Source: Brucella anthropi_A
GTDB taxonomy: Bacteria > Pseudomonadota > Alphaproteobacteria > Rhizobiales > Rhizobiaceae
NCBI RefSeq assembly: GCF_046630315.1
Contig: NZ_LQBD01000013.1
Location: forward strand, 1-64,000
Direction: 5' to 3'
Length of the DNA stretch: 64,000 nt
Made by a program: the position numbers and the translations under genes. Each line of letters starts with the position of its first letter. Within the stretch, counting starts at the first letter, position 1. This document shows positions 7,120 through 15,942 of the stretch, piece after piece. The notes under the pieces are model-generated. The model saw only the letters and a program-made list of their open reading frames with translations, did no database searches and was not told the DNA's origin.

Positions 7120-9793
7120 GTCGAAGGATTTGATCGTCATTGCCATGCCGCTTTATGGCCATGCGGCGCTTGCGCTCGAAGCACTGGAAACCATTCTCGC
7201 ATCAGAGACGGTTTTCCGCACGCAGATCGTGGTATCGGTCGATGGCGATCCGCGCCGTGAGGTGTTCGACAGCCTGACGCTTTATGCGGCAGCGCATTCC
7301 AACATTCACATCATCTTCGGCGAGAATGCCGGTCCCGGCGGCGCGCGCAATCGTGCTGTCGACTATATTCTCGAAGAGATGCCGGATGTGAAGGCGGTCT
7401 ATTTCGTCGATGCCGACAACCGGGTGCAGCCGCATACCATCGACACGCTTTATCGCAAGCTTTTGGCGTCGAATGCGGGCTGGGTCTACACCAATATCGA
7501 CACGTTTTCGGTCAACTGGCGCGCGCATTACGGCGACAGCTATTCGCGGCTGATCCACTGCATCACCGACAATATCTGCGATACGGGATCGATGATTTCC
7601 GCGGATGTCTTCCGCAGCGGTGTGCGTTTCGATGACGACCGGCAAAATGGCTTTGAAGACTGGGAGTTCTGGCTCTCGGCGATTGAAGCGGGATTCGTCG
7701 GCGCACCCTGTCACGATACCGGCTTTGAGTATCGCCTACGTGCGGAAAGCCGTTTCAAGGAAGCCAATCGCGACCGTTCCGGCTCGATCAGTTTCTTGCG
7801 CAAGCGGCACAAGGCATTGTTCCGACGCCCGACGCTTGTGGGTTTCGAACATGAGGAATGTCCGCGCTATGGCGTGATCCGGGCAGGCGAGGGGACGGTC
7901 AGCCTTTTCACCGATCTTGGCCTTGGCACATCCGACCTGAAATTCGATGATGTCATTCGCGCATTCTGGGGCAGCGTTTCCGAGCCCGATAATTTTCACT
8001 TTCCGCCATTTCTGGCCTCGTCCAACACGGAAACGCTGAAGCTTCTGGCGCGGTCGCGGCTGCTGCCGAATATATTGTCGCGGCTCGAAAAGCTGTCGGA
8101 ACAGGCCAATATCGTCTTTGTGGAACTGACCAATGTCGAAGACGAGCGGCGGATCGACACCGAGATCATGCCGTCGGGCACGCGCCAGCCACATGCCGAT
8201 CTGATTTTCGTTTCGACCAGACTGATCAAGGAAATCATCGAAAACGATGCGCTGGACTGGTTCACATCCTTGGGCACGCAGCAATTGTGGCCCACATCGG
8301 CGCTGATGAAGGTGCGCTTCCCGTTCCCGCGCGTTCGTCAGCGCCGTGCCCTGTCGCGGCCGGAACAGTCGATGCTCAATCTGGTGACATCGATTGCGAC
8401 AAGCCCGCTCAAGCAGAGCGCGTCCGCGCGCTGGACCTGGCGCCCGCGCCGCTTGCCGGCATTGTCGGACATGTATCGGGTCTTGCGCAACGAACTTGGC
8501 GGCGGGCCGGTTCTGCCGCTGGCGCATAACCCGGCAAGGAAAAAGACCGCTGCCGTTCTGGTGCCGAACGCCTCTTTCGGCGGGGCGGAGAAGGTTGCCT
8601 ATGCCGCCGGCCGCGAGTTGAAGAACCAGGGTTTCGAAACCCATCTCTTCGTGCTCGGCAATGAACGCATGGATGTGCTCGACGAGTTCGATCAGGCCTT
8701 CGATTACCTGCATTTCTGGAAGGAGGGCATCCCGGCCTGGGGCGACACAAATCGCTTCCTCGGTCAGGACTTCATCACGGAAGATCATCCGCTCGACTGG
8801 AGCATCCTGCGCGGCCAGCTTTCCGGCTTCGATCTGGTGGTGAACAACCACGTCATGGCCGCGCATCCCCTGATGGGGAAGCTGCGCTCGGAAGGCACGC
8901 GCACCGCCTGCTATCTGCATGTGGTGGACGAAACGGTCTTCCGCCGTCAGGCCGGTCAGCCCTATGCGGCAATTGCTTTCGAACACGCCTATGACGCTTT
9001 TCTCACCTGTTCGGATCAGCTGAAAATCTATCTGCACAGTTTTGGCGTGCCGTTTGAAAAAGTGTTCTCGGTGCCAAACGGGGCCAGTTTTTCAATCGAT
9101 ACAAAACAGCGGGAGCAAGTCACCGCAGCGCGCAAGCAGGGCCGCAAGGGCGAGCCGATGCGTATCCTCTATATGGGACGGCTCGACCGTCAGAAGGGCA
9201 TCGACCGGTTGCACGACGCAATTGTCAAGCTGAAAGAGCAGGGTATTCCGTTCGAGGCGCAGGCCATCGGCGGCGAAATCCTGTCCGACGATCCAAGCGC
9301 ATCGTGGATGACGCGCCTGAAGGAAGCAGGCGTGAAGGTTTCCCCGCCGGTCTTCGACGGCAAGGACATTGCGAACCATCTCGCATGGGCCGATGTCCTG
9401 CTGATGCCGTCGCGCTGGGAAGGCGCGCCCTTGATGATCGCCGAGGCGCAGCAGCTTGGCTGCGTGCCGGTGGCAACCGCCGTCGGTGCTGTCGACGAGC
9501 TTATCAATCATGGCCGCGACGGCATTCTCATTCGCAATGGCAATGACGCGCAGATCGTCTCCGACATGACGCGCATCCTGACCATTCTTGCACAGGATCG
9601 CGATGCGTTGATGCGGACCGCCGAAGGGGCACTCGCCTCCGCTGCCCACCGCACATGGAGCGCGGCATTTTCCGAATTTACCGACTGGGCGAACGAAATA
9701 CGTCCCGTCTATCCGAAATCCCGGTCTTCCCAGCCGGATGTTGCAGACGATGCCAGCGCGACCGCCGTTCTCCCCGGCCGCGCAGTTGCCTGA
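7109..9793 (+). CDS. Fused GT2-GT4 bifunctional glycosyltransferase
   Basis: This 894-residue protein appears to join two glycosyltransferases. The N-terminal GT-A domain (about 1-260) begins DLIVIAMPLYGHAALALEAL and carries the DxD-type motif FVDADNRVQ (about 97) and the NGFEDWEFWL acceptor/base motif. A linker of about 220 residues follows. The C-terminal GT-B family 4 domain (about 480-860) contains ASFGGAEKVAYAAGRELK, ILYMGRLDRQKGIDRL and PSRWEGAPLMIAEAQQLG with the E-x7-E pattern. One chain could therefore add two sugars in succession. It overlaps the preceding unknown gene and is followed 21 bp later by a pyruvyltransferase gene. Sugar specificity is not predictable. Confidence 0.88.
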   Translation: MYDRSKDLIVIAMPLYGHAALALEALETILASETVFRTQIVVSVDGDPRREVFDSLTLYAAAHSNIHIIFGENAGPGGARNRAVDYILEEMPDVKAVYFVDADNRVQPHTIDTLYRKLLASNAGWVYTNIDTFSVNWRAHYGDSYSRLIHCITDNICDTGSMISADVFRSGVRFDDDRQNGFEDWEFWLSAIEAGFVGAPCHDTGFEYRLRAESRFKEANRDRSGSISFLRKRHKALFRRPTLVGFEHEECPRYGVIRAGEGTVSLFTDLGLGTSDLKFDDVIRAFWGSVSEPDNFHFPPFLASSNTETLKLLARSRLLPNILSRLEKLSEQANIVFVELTNVEDERRIDTEIMPSGTRQPHADLIFVSTRLIKEIIENDALDWFTSLGTQQLWPTSALMKVRFPFPRVRQRRALSRPEQSMLNLVTSIATSPLKQSASARWTWRPRRLPALSDMYRVLRNELGGGPVLPLAHNPARKKTAAVLVPNASFGGAEKVAYAAGRELKNQGFETHLFVLGNERMDVLDEFDQAFDYLHFWKEGIPAWGDTNRFLGQDFITEDHPLDWSILRGQLSGFDLVVNNHVMAAHPLMGKLRSEGTRTACYLHVVDETVFRRQAGQPYAAIAFEHAYDAFLTCSDQLKIYLHSFGVPFEKVFSVPNGASFSIDTKQREQVTAARKQGRKGEPMRILYMGRLDRQKGIDRLHDAIVKLKEQGIPFEAQAIGGEILSDDPSASWMTRLKEAGVKVSPPVFDGKDIANHLAWADVLLMPSRWEGAPLMIAEAQQLGCVPVATAVGAVDELINHGRDGILIRNGNDAQIVSDMTRILTILAQDRDALMRTAEGALASAAHRTWSAAFSEFTDWANEIRPVYPKSRSSQPDVADDASATAVLPGRAVA

Positions 9794-9814
9794 TTATACC
9801 AGAAAGGTCGACCT

Positions 9815-11008
9815 ATGAGCCGCCCAACCAATCCACGAATCCTCGTCACGGGCATTCCGAGCCATCTGACGCGCCTCATCCAGCGTGCGGATAAGGCGCA
9901 GGTCCATTACTCGGAAAAGCAGCGGGATTCCGAATCCAGGGATAATTTTATCCAGGAGCTGAAGAATATCTCCAATACCGGCAATTATCTGATCGGCGAA
10001 GGTGCGATGACGGCGCTTTTGCCGACGGCCCGGCACATTCCGTTCTGGCACCTCTATAATTGCGTCAATAATGGAACGGGACTGGAAGAGATCAACAAGG
10101 AATTCGATATCTGCGTCTTCACCTGCGCAAACCTTCTGCGCAAGGGACTTTCAGCGGATGCCGAAGCGCTTGTTCTGTCCAGGCTCGACATGCCCGTCGT
10201 CATGCTTGGCATCGGCATTCAGAACCGGCCCGATATTGAAGGCGAGGACGGTTTGCCTGCGGGCACGAAGAAACTGCTGGAAGTGTTGAAAGGCCGCGAA
10301 CATTATTTTCTCACGCGCGGCGAAAACGCAGCCGGTTATCTGCGTGACCAGGGCTTTTCCTATGTCCGTCCGGTCGGCTGTCCGTCGCTCTATTTCAGGC
10401 CGGACAATATGCGCAAGGCCATCAGCCGTCTGCCGGATGTGAAGGTCGGCGAGGGCCGCACCGTCTTCACCGGCTATATGGGGGCTGAACTTGAAACCAT
10501 CGGTGACATGAATGCACTCGGTTCGAATGACGGATGTTCGGCCTATGTGGTTCAGGACGAGCTTCTGCATTTCGATATGCAGCTTGAACCCGATGCCAAT
10601 GGCCGCGCCTATGATTCAACCACCGGCGAACTCGTCGGCCCGCTGACCTACAAGGGCTCGGGCGATCTCAAGAAGAAGATCAGCGTTCACGCCTTTCTCG
10701 ATACCAATCAATGGCGCGCCTGGTGCTCGACCATGGATTTCTCCTTCGGTCGCCGCTTCCATGGCAATGTCATCTCCATGCAGGCGGGCGTGCCGAGCCT
10801 GATGGTCGCTGTCGATGACCGCATGCGCGAGATGCTGAATTTCTCCGGCCTGCCGAAGATCGATGCGCGTGATCTCAATGCTGCCAATGATCGTCGCGCT
10901 TTCGTCAGCGATCATATCGCTGCGATGAACATTCCCGACGTCATCGAAAACTATTCGGCTCGGGAGCGGAATTTCCGAAGCGTGCTGTCAGAAATCGGCA
11001 TTGGCTGA
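9815..11008 (+). CDS. Polysaccharide pyruvyl transferase family protein (first copy)
   Basis: This 397-residue protein resembles polysaccharide pyruvyl transferases, GT-B-like enzymes that move pyruvate from phosphoenolpyruvate to a sugar as a ketal. Family-like features are the NTGNYLIGEGA segment near the N terminus, PVVMLGIGIQNR, an HYFLTRGENAAGYLRDQGF strand-helix with the following GCPSLYF, and FSFGRRFHGNVISMQAGVPS near residue 310, which fits the conserved R-x-H-G...G-P region. It has no signal peptide. The next gene encodes a clear paralogue. Pyruvylation would add negative charge, as in rhizobial succinoglycan and galactoglucan. The chemistry is inferred from family resemblance. Confidence 0.82.
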   Translation: MSRPTNPRILVTGIPSHLTRLIQRADKAQVHYSEKQRDSESRDNFIQELKNISNTGNYLIGEGAMTALLPTARHIPFWHLYNCVNNGTGLEEINKEFDICVFTCANLLRKGLSADAEALVLSRLDMPVVMLGIGIQNRPDIEGEDGLPAGTKKLLEVLKGREHYFLTRGENAAGYLRDQGFSYVRPVGCPSLYFRPDNMRKAISRLPDVKVGEGRTVFTGYMGAELETIGDMNALGSNDGCSAYVVQDELLHFDMQLEPDANGRAYDSTTGELVGPLTYKGSGDLKKKISVHAFLDTNQWRAWCSTMDFSFGRRFHGNVISMQAGVPSLMVAVDDRMREMLNFSGLPKIDARDLNAANDRRAFVSDHIAAMNIPDVIENYSARERNFRSVLSEIGIG

Positions 11009-11059
11009 TCCTGGAGCTTTGTCCAGCAGTTTTATCAATTCAAGCGAAGATGGATCATC

Positions 11060-12235
11060 ATGCGCATAATGATTACCGGCATCCCGTCATATCTGATGCG
11101 GACCGTCGAAAGTGTTTCCGGGGCGCGCGTTAAGCATCGCCCCTATTTCGAGCCCATCCGCACCAGGAAGGATGTGATCGATCAGGTCAAGAAGATTGCC
11201 AATACCGGCAATTATCTCATCGGCGAGGGCGCGGCCAACGCCGTGCGCGGCCATGATGTGACCTATGTGCCGTTCTGGCATCTGGCCAATAGTCTCAATT
11301 CGCCGGATACTTATGCGGAGCTGAATGAGAGCTTCGATCTGTGCCTTTTTGCTTCCGCCAATCTTTTGCGCCCCGGCTATGCGGCCACGACGGAATCCTT
11401 CGTCTTTGAAAAGCTGAACATGCCGATCGTGGTCATGGGCATCGGCATTCAGAAGAAGGAAAACCTGAAGGCGGAACTGCCGGAAGGCACGCGCCGGTTT
11501 CTCGAAATCCTGCGCCGCAAGGAGAGTTTTTTCCTCACGCGCGGGCATTTCACCGAGGCGTTTCTGAAGGATGCGGGCATGAAATATGTCCGTCCGACCG
11601 GGTGTCCGTCGCTCTATTATGCACCCGACCAGATGAAGCGCTCTCTGGCCCGTCTTGCCGACCCGACGCTTGCCGATGCGCAGAAAATCTCCTTTGGCGG
11701 TTATCTTGGCAGCGTGGCCGATACGATTGTCGATGCGCATGCGCTGCTCGAAAAGGACAGCGTCGCAAGCTATGTCATTCAGGACGAAGTCATCGTCTAC
11801 AACATGAACATGGCGGTGGAAGATCATGCGGAAGCCTACGATCAGGCCGCAAGCCGCATCACCGCGCCTGTCGATTACAAGCATATGGAAAAATGGCAGC
11901 GCAAGAATGAATTGCTGGTGTTTTTCGACACGCATAAATGGCGCAGCTGGATTTCCGGTCAGGATTTCGGTCTGAGCCGCCGCTTCCATGGCACGATCAT
12001 CGGCATGCAGTCGGGTATTCCGGGACTGATGATCGCCGTTGATGATCGTATGCGTGAAATGCTGGGCTTCGTCGGATTTCCGCATATCGAGGCAAGCGTC
12101 TGGAATCGCGAGCCACAGAAAAAGGCATATCTGCGCGACTTTCTTTCCAGGATCGATGTGCCTGCGGCCATCAATCGCTATTCGGAATGCGAGGCCAATT
12201 TCAATGGCGCGCTGAAGGATATCGGTATCCGCTGA
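11060..12235 (+). CDS. Polysaccharide pyruvyl transferase family protein (second copy)
   Basis: This 391-residue paralogue of the preceding protein shares its length and landmarks: ITGIPSYLMRTVESVSG at the N terminus, NTGNYLIGEGAANAV, PIVVMGIGIQKKE, FFLTRGHFTEAFLKDAGM, GCPSLYY and FGLSRRFHGTIIGMQSGIPG. By eye the two are about half identical, which points to an old tandem duplication and possibly different acceptor sugars or linkages. The last base of its TGA stop is the first base of the next ATG, so the operon continues with coupled translation. Confidence 0.82.
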   Translation: MRIMITGIPSYLMRTVESVSGARVKHRPYFEPIRTRKDVIDQVKKIANTGNYLIGEGAANAVRGHDVTYVPFWHLANSLNSPDTYAELNESFDLCLFASANLLRPGYAATTESFVFEKLNMPIVVMGIGIQKKENLKAELPEGTRRFLEILRRKESFFLTRGHFTEAFLKDAGMKYVRPTGCPSLYYAPDQMKRSLARLADPTLADAQKISFGGYLGSVADTIVDAHALLEKDSVASYVIQDEVIVYNMNMAVEDHAEAYDQAASRITAPVDYKHMEKWQRKNELLVFFDTHKWRSWISGQDFGLSRRFHGTIIGMQSGIPGLMIAVDDRMREMLGFVGFPHIEASVWNREPQKKAYLRDFLSRIDVPAAINRYSECEANFNGALKDIGIR

Positions 12236-13338
12236 TGAAAACCGGCAGGAGCATTGGGGGCAGGAAACGGGCAATGGCAGTCCTGCTTGGCGCTGCCTTG
12301 CTTGCCATGGCACCCGGTGGGGCTCTTGCCGATACGCGCTTTGGCGTCAACCGGGTCAATATGGCCTGGCTCAAGCCCGCCGAGCGCGAACAGATCTTCG
12401 ACCAGATGGTGAAGAACGGTGTGGCGGCGGTCAGGCTGTCCCTGACAAGGCCGCTCGATCAAAGTATCGATGCCGTGCGTCTGGCCCATGAAAAAGGACT
12501 GGCCGTCCTGCTCGAAATCTCGCTCAACAATGCGGATTTCTATCCGGAGGGAACGAAGCCCCGGTCTGGACGCGGACGCATCTGGGATATGTATCGGCTT
12601 TCCGACATATCGCCGGAGCGTTTTCAGCAGGTGGTCGGGGACGCCTTGCAGAAGATCGACGCGCTTGGGGTGCCACTGCTTGCCGTCGAACCCGGCAATG
12701 AGATCAATTGGGGCGCCTATAATGGCGATCTGGCCATTCTGCCCAAGGCAAAGATGAAGACCGCTCGCTCACTCGACGCGATGGAAGAGCTTCCCCTCGT
12801 CGAAAAGGGTGCGGAAAAATACGTCGAACTTTTGCGCATCGTGCGTGCGGAACTCGCGCAAACCAGACACAGCGCCAGGGCAAAGGTAGTATCTGCGGGC
12901 CTGTCCGATATTCCCTTCATCGATGCCGACCGGCGGGGAATAGATACGGTCGAGCCTGCCGCCTTTACCGATCTTCTCAAGAAGTACGGCCTGGATGAAG
13001 CTGCCGATGGCTATGGCATCCACATCTATCCGGGCAGCAGCGGCACGCAGGCCGCACGGGCGAAACACATCAGCAATGCGCTGTCATTTTGCGGCGGCGC
13101 CAATGGCAAGCCATGCTGGATCACGGAATGGGGCTTTGCCAACACATCCAAGGCCTGCCCCGCCAATGACAATAATCGCGAAAAACTGGTCGGGAAGGCC
13201 CGCGACCGCTTTCGCCAGATGATGGATAGCGGCCGGATCGCAGCCGCCTATTATTTTGATTGGGATGCAAGCACGTATGGTGTGTGGCGCTGCGGCGCGC
13301 TGACGCCGGCCGGTAAAGCTGCAACGGTGACGCAATGA
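12235..13338 (+). CDS. Exported glycoside-hydrolase-like (clan GH-A TIM barrel) protein
   Basis: This 367-residue protein has a Sec signal peptide (MKTGRSIGGRKRAMAVLLGA onwards, likely cleaved after ALA-D near residue 33). Two acidic sites fit clan GH-A retaining hydrolases: LAVEPGNEINWG (acid/base Glu after Asn) and CWITEWGFAN (nucleophile Glu). Paired cysteines late in the chain suggest a disulfide in the periplasm. The chosen start is the ATG that overlaps the previous stop; an upstream in-frame ATG would precede the signal peptide with unlikely sequence. Inside a polysaccharide operon such an enzyme may trim or edit the polymer. Family number and substrate are unknown. Confidence 0.82.
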   Translation: MKTGRSIGGRKRAMAVLLGAALLAMAPGGALADTRFGVNRVNMAWLKPAEREQIFDQMVKNGVAAVRLSLTRPLDQSIDAVRLAHEKGLAVLLEISLNNADFYPEGTKPRSGRGRIWDMYRLSDISPERFQQVVGDALQKIDALGVPLLAVEPGNEINWGAYNGDLAILPKAKMKTARSLDAMEELPLVEKGAEKYVELLRIVRAELAQTRHSARAKVVSAGLSDIPFIDADRRGIDTVEPAAFTDLLKKYGLDEAADGYGIHIYPGSSGTQAARAKHISNALSFCGGANGKPCWITEWGFANTSKACPANDNNREKLVGKARDRFRQMMDSGRIAAAYYFDWDASTYGVWRCGALTPAGKAATVTQ

Positions 13339-14483
13339 AACTCAAGACTGTGATCATTGGCGGTTCCAACACCGTCATGCTGCCGGGCTATCTGCCCACA
13401 CTTCTGTCGACCATGGCGCGGCGCGGGGTGGAACTCGATATCCTCGCCGATCTTGCGGTCGGCGGCACGACGAGCGCGCTTGGCCTTTATCAGCTCAAGC
13501 AGTTTGAACGGCTTGAAGAGTGCGAGCTGCTGCTGATCGAATATGCGATCAACGATGCTTTTGTTTACGGCGATGAACGGCGCCCATTCCGCCATTGGGC
13601 GCGGTTTTACGAGGGGATCATACGCTACGCGCTTGAGCGCAATCCGAACCTTCGCATTGCAACGCTCATCTTCGGCGCGCGCAATGGCTCCTTTCTGAAT
13701 TCCGTTCCTTCAATTGATGCGGGCATCCATTACATCTCGCAATGGTATGGAACCATCTCCGCCGATGTTTCACGAATGCTGATGCAGCAATATGGCCGCG
13801 ATGTCGTGAGCAATCCGGCCTTCTATCTCGATCAGGGCCATTATGCGCGCCCGGTTTCGACAACCATCGTCGCGAATCTGATCGCCGATGTTCTCGAACC
13901 GGCCTTGTCGGTTCCGCATCGTCCCAAGGCGCTGCCATTCGCCATCGATCCCGACCATTTCGCCAATGCGCGGGCTTTGAGCGGCGAGCAGCTTTGCAAG
14001 CGGCTTGGCCGCGTGCCGGTCCAGTACAGCAACCGCCGCTTTTCGATCTCGGCGCTTGATCTTGGCTCGGACAGAATGCGCTTTGAGGTGGATAACGGGC
14101 AGTTGCTGGCGCTTGGCTATGTCTGCGATCCGCGTATTCCGCCGCTTGATGTGGCAATGGGCGGGGAGGTGCATCGCGCTGCGATGATGAAGGGAGGCGT
14201 GCGTGATGGCACCTACAAGTTCCTCGTGTCGATGCTGAGTTTCGAGTTTCTTTACGGCGCGAAATTGCTGGAGGCTCGCGGAAATGTGGCGCTGATCCTG
14301 TCTGGAGCCGACGAGGGCGTGGAGCACAAGCTGCATGTCCCCAAAGACAGTGCCCACCACGAGGAGCTGCCCGCGGAGCCGGTTCTTCCGATCACCGGTA
14401 TCCTGTTTTCCGGCAATCTGAAAGTCATGTCGCTGGAGAAGAAAGCTGCGGCAAGCGCGGATTTATCGGAAGCGGCCCAATAG
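13335..14483 (+). CDS. SGNH/GDSL hydrolase-like protein, possible glycan esterase
   Basis: This 382-residue protein starts MKLKTVIIGGSNTVMLPGYL, where GGSN could be the SGNH block I with its nucleophilic serine. It continues with AVGGTTS (block II glycine position) and LLIEYAINDAFVY, which fits block III with the Asn. A catalytic DxxH is plausible in YLDQGHYARPV (near residue 175). The last 130 residues form an extra beta-rich domain. There is no signal peptide, so it may act in the cytoplasm, for example as a glycan O-acyltransferase or esterase. It is the last gene of the polysaccharide operon, with a 4-bp ATGA overlap with the previous gene. Moderate confidence in the fold. Confidence 0.68.
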   Translation: MKLKTVIIGGSNTVMLPGYLPTLLSTMARRGVELDILADLAVGGTTSALGLYQLKQFERLEECELLLIEYAINDAFVYGDERRPFRHWARFYEGIIRYALERNPNLRIATLIFGARNGSFLNSVPSIDAGIHYISQWYGTISADVSRMLMQQYGRDVVSNPAFYLDQGHYARPVSTTIVANLIADVLEPALSVPHRPKALPFAIDPDHFANARALSGEQLCKRLGRVPVQYSNRRFSISALDLGSDRMRFEVDNGQLLALGYVCDPRIPPLDVAMGGEVHRAAMMKGGVRDGTYKFLVSMLSFEFLYGAKLLEARGNVALILSGADEGVEHKLHVPKDSAHHEELPAEPVLPITGILFSGNLKVMSLEKKAAASADLSEAAQ

Positions 14484-14663
14484 TGCGCCATGCCGTGTAA
14501 ATCCTGACGCTGGCTCATGGCGGTCATCGCAACCGACCGGCCATGTATAGCTTTATTAACCCGTTGTTAAGAATCTGGAACAAACCGGTCTTTTGCGTGT
14601 TAGAATAACATATGCAGAAATGCACAATGCACATCGCTACGCACCATGGGAGGGAGGGCAGAG

Positions 14664-14765
14664 ATGAGCAATATTCTATTCTGGACCGCTTTGGTGATTG
14701 TACCCGTGCTTTTGGGTACAGCCTATGCCTATCTGCAATCGATCCGCCACAGGGACGATTTTTAA
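14664..14765 (+). CDS. 33-residue single-pass membrane protein
   Basis: A short frame reads MSNILFWTALVIVPVLLGTA and ends in SIRHRDDF. It forms one hydrophobic helix of about 20 residues with a charged C-terminal tail that positive-inside logic would leave in the cytoplasm. A very good ribosome-binding site (GGGAGGGAGG) lies just upstream. The size and form resemble small accessory subunits of membrane complexes. It is flanked by about 180 bp upstream and 440 bp downstream without other recognisable genes. Function unknown; it is a good small-gene candidate but could be a chance frame. Confidence 0.5.
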   Translation: MSNILFWTALVIVPVLLGTAYAYLQSIRHRDDF

Positions 14766-15204
14766 AAGCAGAGCTATAGTTTCGGCGGGATGATTCAAGC
14801 GAAGCGCCGCAGTAGTTCCGGTGCATGAAATCGACGTGGATTGAAAATCGGTCCGCCATTCGTGGCAGGACCGTGTCGGTGGCGCTTCGTCGGCGCCGAC
14901 AGGCAACATGCTCATTGCCCTGGTTTTGTGAAATAGTTTCATTTTATCAGCGATATTTTACGTTGCCTAATGAAAGAAAATACCCTTGTATTATTGGGAC
15001 TGCGGCAGCCGTCGGGGCGCTTTGAACAGACTTCAGCACGAAGGGGCGTGCCACGCCGGTTGACGCTCCCGGCATTCTGACAATGTTTGCATGGAAACGG
15101 CGAGACGCAGCCACGATGGGAACAGTGTGAAGCTGAACATCTGAACCGGCGACGGTAATGGCAGGTCGAACAGACCGCATCATTCAAAGGAGGGTACAAC
15201 GGTA
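14766..15204. other. Intergenic stretch without a recognisable gene
   Basis: About 440 bp separate the 33-residue frame from the small helix-turn-helix-like gene. A 66-codon frame at 14825-15025 has odd, Arg/Cys-rich content and no ribosome-binding site and was not accepted. No convincing terminator or repeat was seen. Confidence 0.5.
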
Positions 15205-15453
15205 ATGGGTAGACGCGCATATGAAAAGCTCGCGGGGATCTGTGCATCCCTGAACACGTCCGAGCAGGAACTTGCCCATTCCCTCGGTATCTCGCGCATT
15301 GCGTTGAAAGCGATAGACCGTACCGACGCACCTCTTTATCTACGGCTGGCGCTGGCCGCTTTGGTATCGGAAATGAACCCCGATGAAATATTGAATTCCA
15401 AACGTGGAAATGGGGAAATCGACGCATCCCTCCCGCTCTTGTCTGCGCGCTAA
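15205..15453 (+). CDS. Small hypothetical protein with a possible helix-turn-helix
   Basis: This 82-residue frame has a strong AAAGGAGG ribosome-binding site. Residues 18-37 (TSEQELAHSLGISRIALKAI) look like a helix-turn-helix of the XRE/Sigma-70-region-4 type, but there is no further domain. It stands alone, about 520 bp before the sugar transporter operon. It may be a small DNA-binding protein; no target is evident. Existence is likely, function unknown. Confidence 0.6.
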   Translation: MGRRAYEKLAGICASLNTSEQELAHSLGISRIALKAIDRTDAPLYLRLALAALVSEMNPDEILNSKRGNGEIDASLPLLSAR

Positions 15454-15699
15454 CAGGCAAGGTCATCGGTTCGAAGATCTCGGACGACAAGATATTTCGC
15501 CTTGCTTCCTTTGACGGAAATATCCCGTTCTCAGCAACAGGCGGTTGCGTTCCGCATGCGTGCAGCCCATGCCGTGGCAAGATGACGGAACGGCCGCTTT
15601 CGGCTTTTCACGCGCTGCAACGCAGCCATGGTCGCAAAGACCGTGGCGAACAACGTAGCGGCGGCTTCTTCCCTCGCCATTTTCCACATCCCATTGTGA
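15454..15699 (+). other. Non-coding stretch ending in a strong terminator
   Basis: These 246 bp between the small helix-turn-helix-like gene and the terminator at 15700-15726 hold no frame I accept. They may be the 3' untranslated region of that gene or encode a small RNA that uses the terminator. No promoter could be assigned with confidence. Confidence 0.35.
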
Positions 15700-15726
15700 G
15701 GGGCGTTCTCCCGAGCGCCCCTTTTT
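15700..15726 (+). terminator. Rho-independent terminator
   Basis: GGGGCG (15700-15705) pairs with CGCCCC (15716-15721) and is directly followed by TTTTT. It insulates the upstream small gene or a small RNA from the sugar ABC operon and lies just before the first LacI-type operator. Confidence 0.85.
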
Positions 15727-15740
15727 GCGGCATTGCGATC

Positions 15741-15760
15741 AATCTGTAACGTTACAGATT
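15741..15760. promoter_or_regulatory. Perfect 20-bp LacI-type operator upstream of the sugar operon
   Basis: AATCTGTAACGTTACAGATT is a perfect palindrome with the central CG typical of LacI-family operators. Its core CTGTAACGTTACAG recurs with one mismatch at 15943-15956, next to the transporter start. The LacI regulator encoded at the other end of this cluster is the obvious candidate to bind both. Confidence 0.75.
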
Positions 15761-15942
15761 CTTTGGGTGAGAGCGATGCCTGCATCTCGGCAAGCATTAT
15801 ATGGCATAAAAAATCTCTTCTTCTCCCGAAGTATGAACTATATTAAAAATAGCATAATCAATGCATTAATATGGGCGCGCATAGGAAATTCCAGAGGCTG
15901 ACAATTAAGGGCTTGCAAGCGAAGGCTTTTTGAATACCATAC

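Noticed and set aside
14825..15025. 66-codon rightward frame in the intergenic region
   Set aside because: No ribosome-binding site, odd Arg/Cys-rich composition, no domain.
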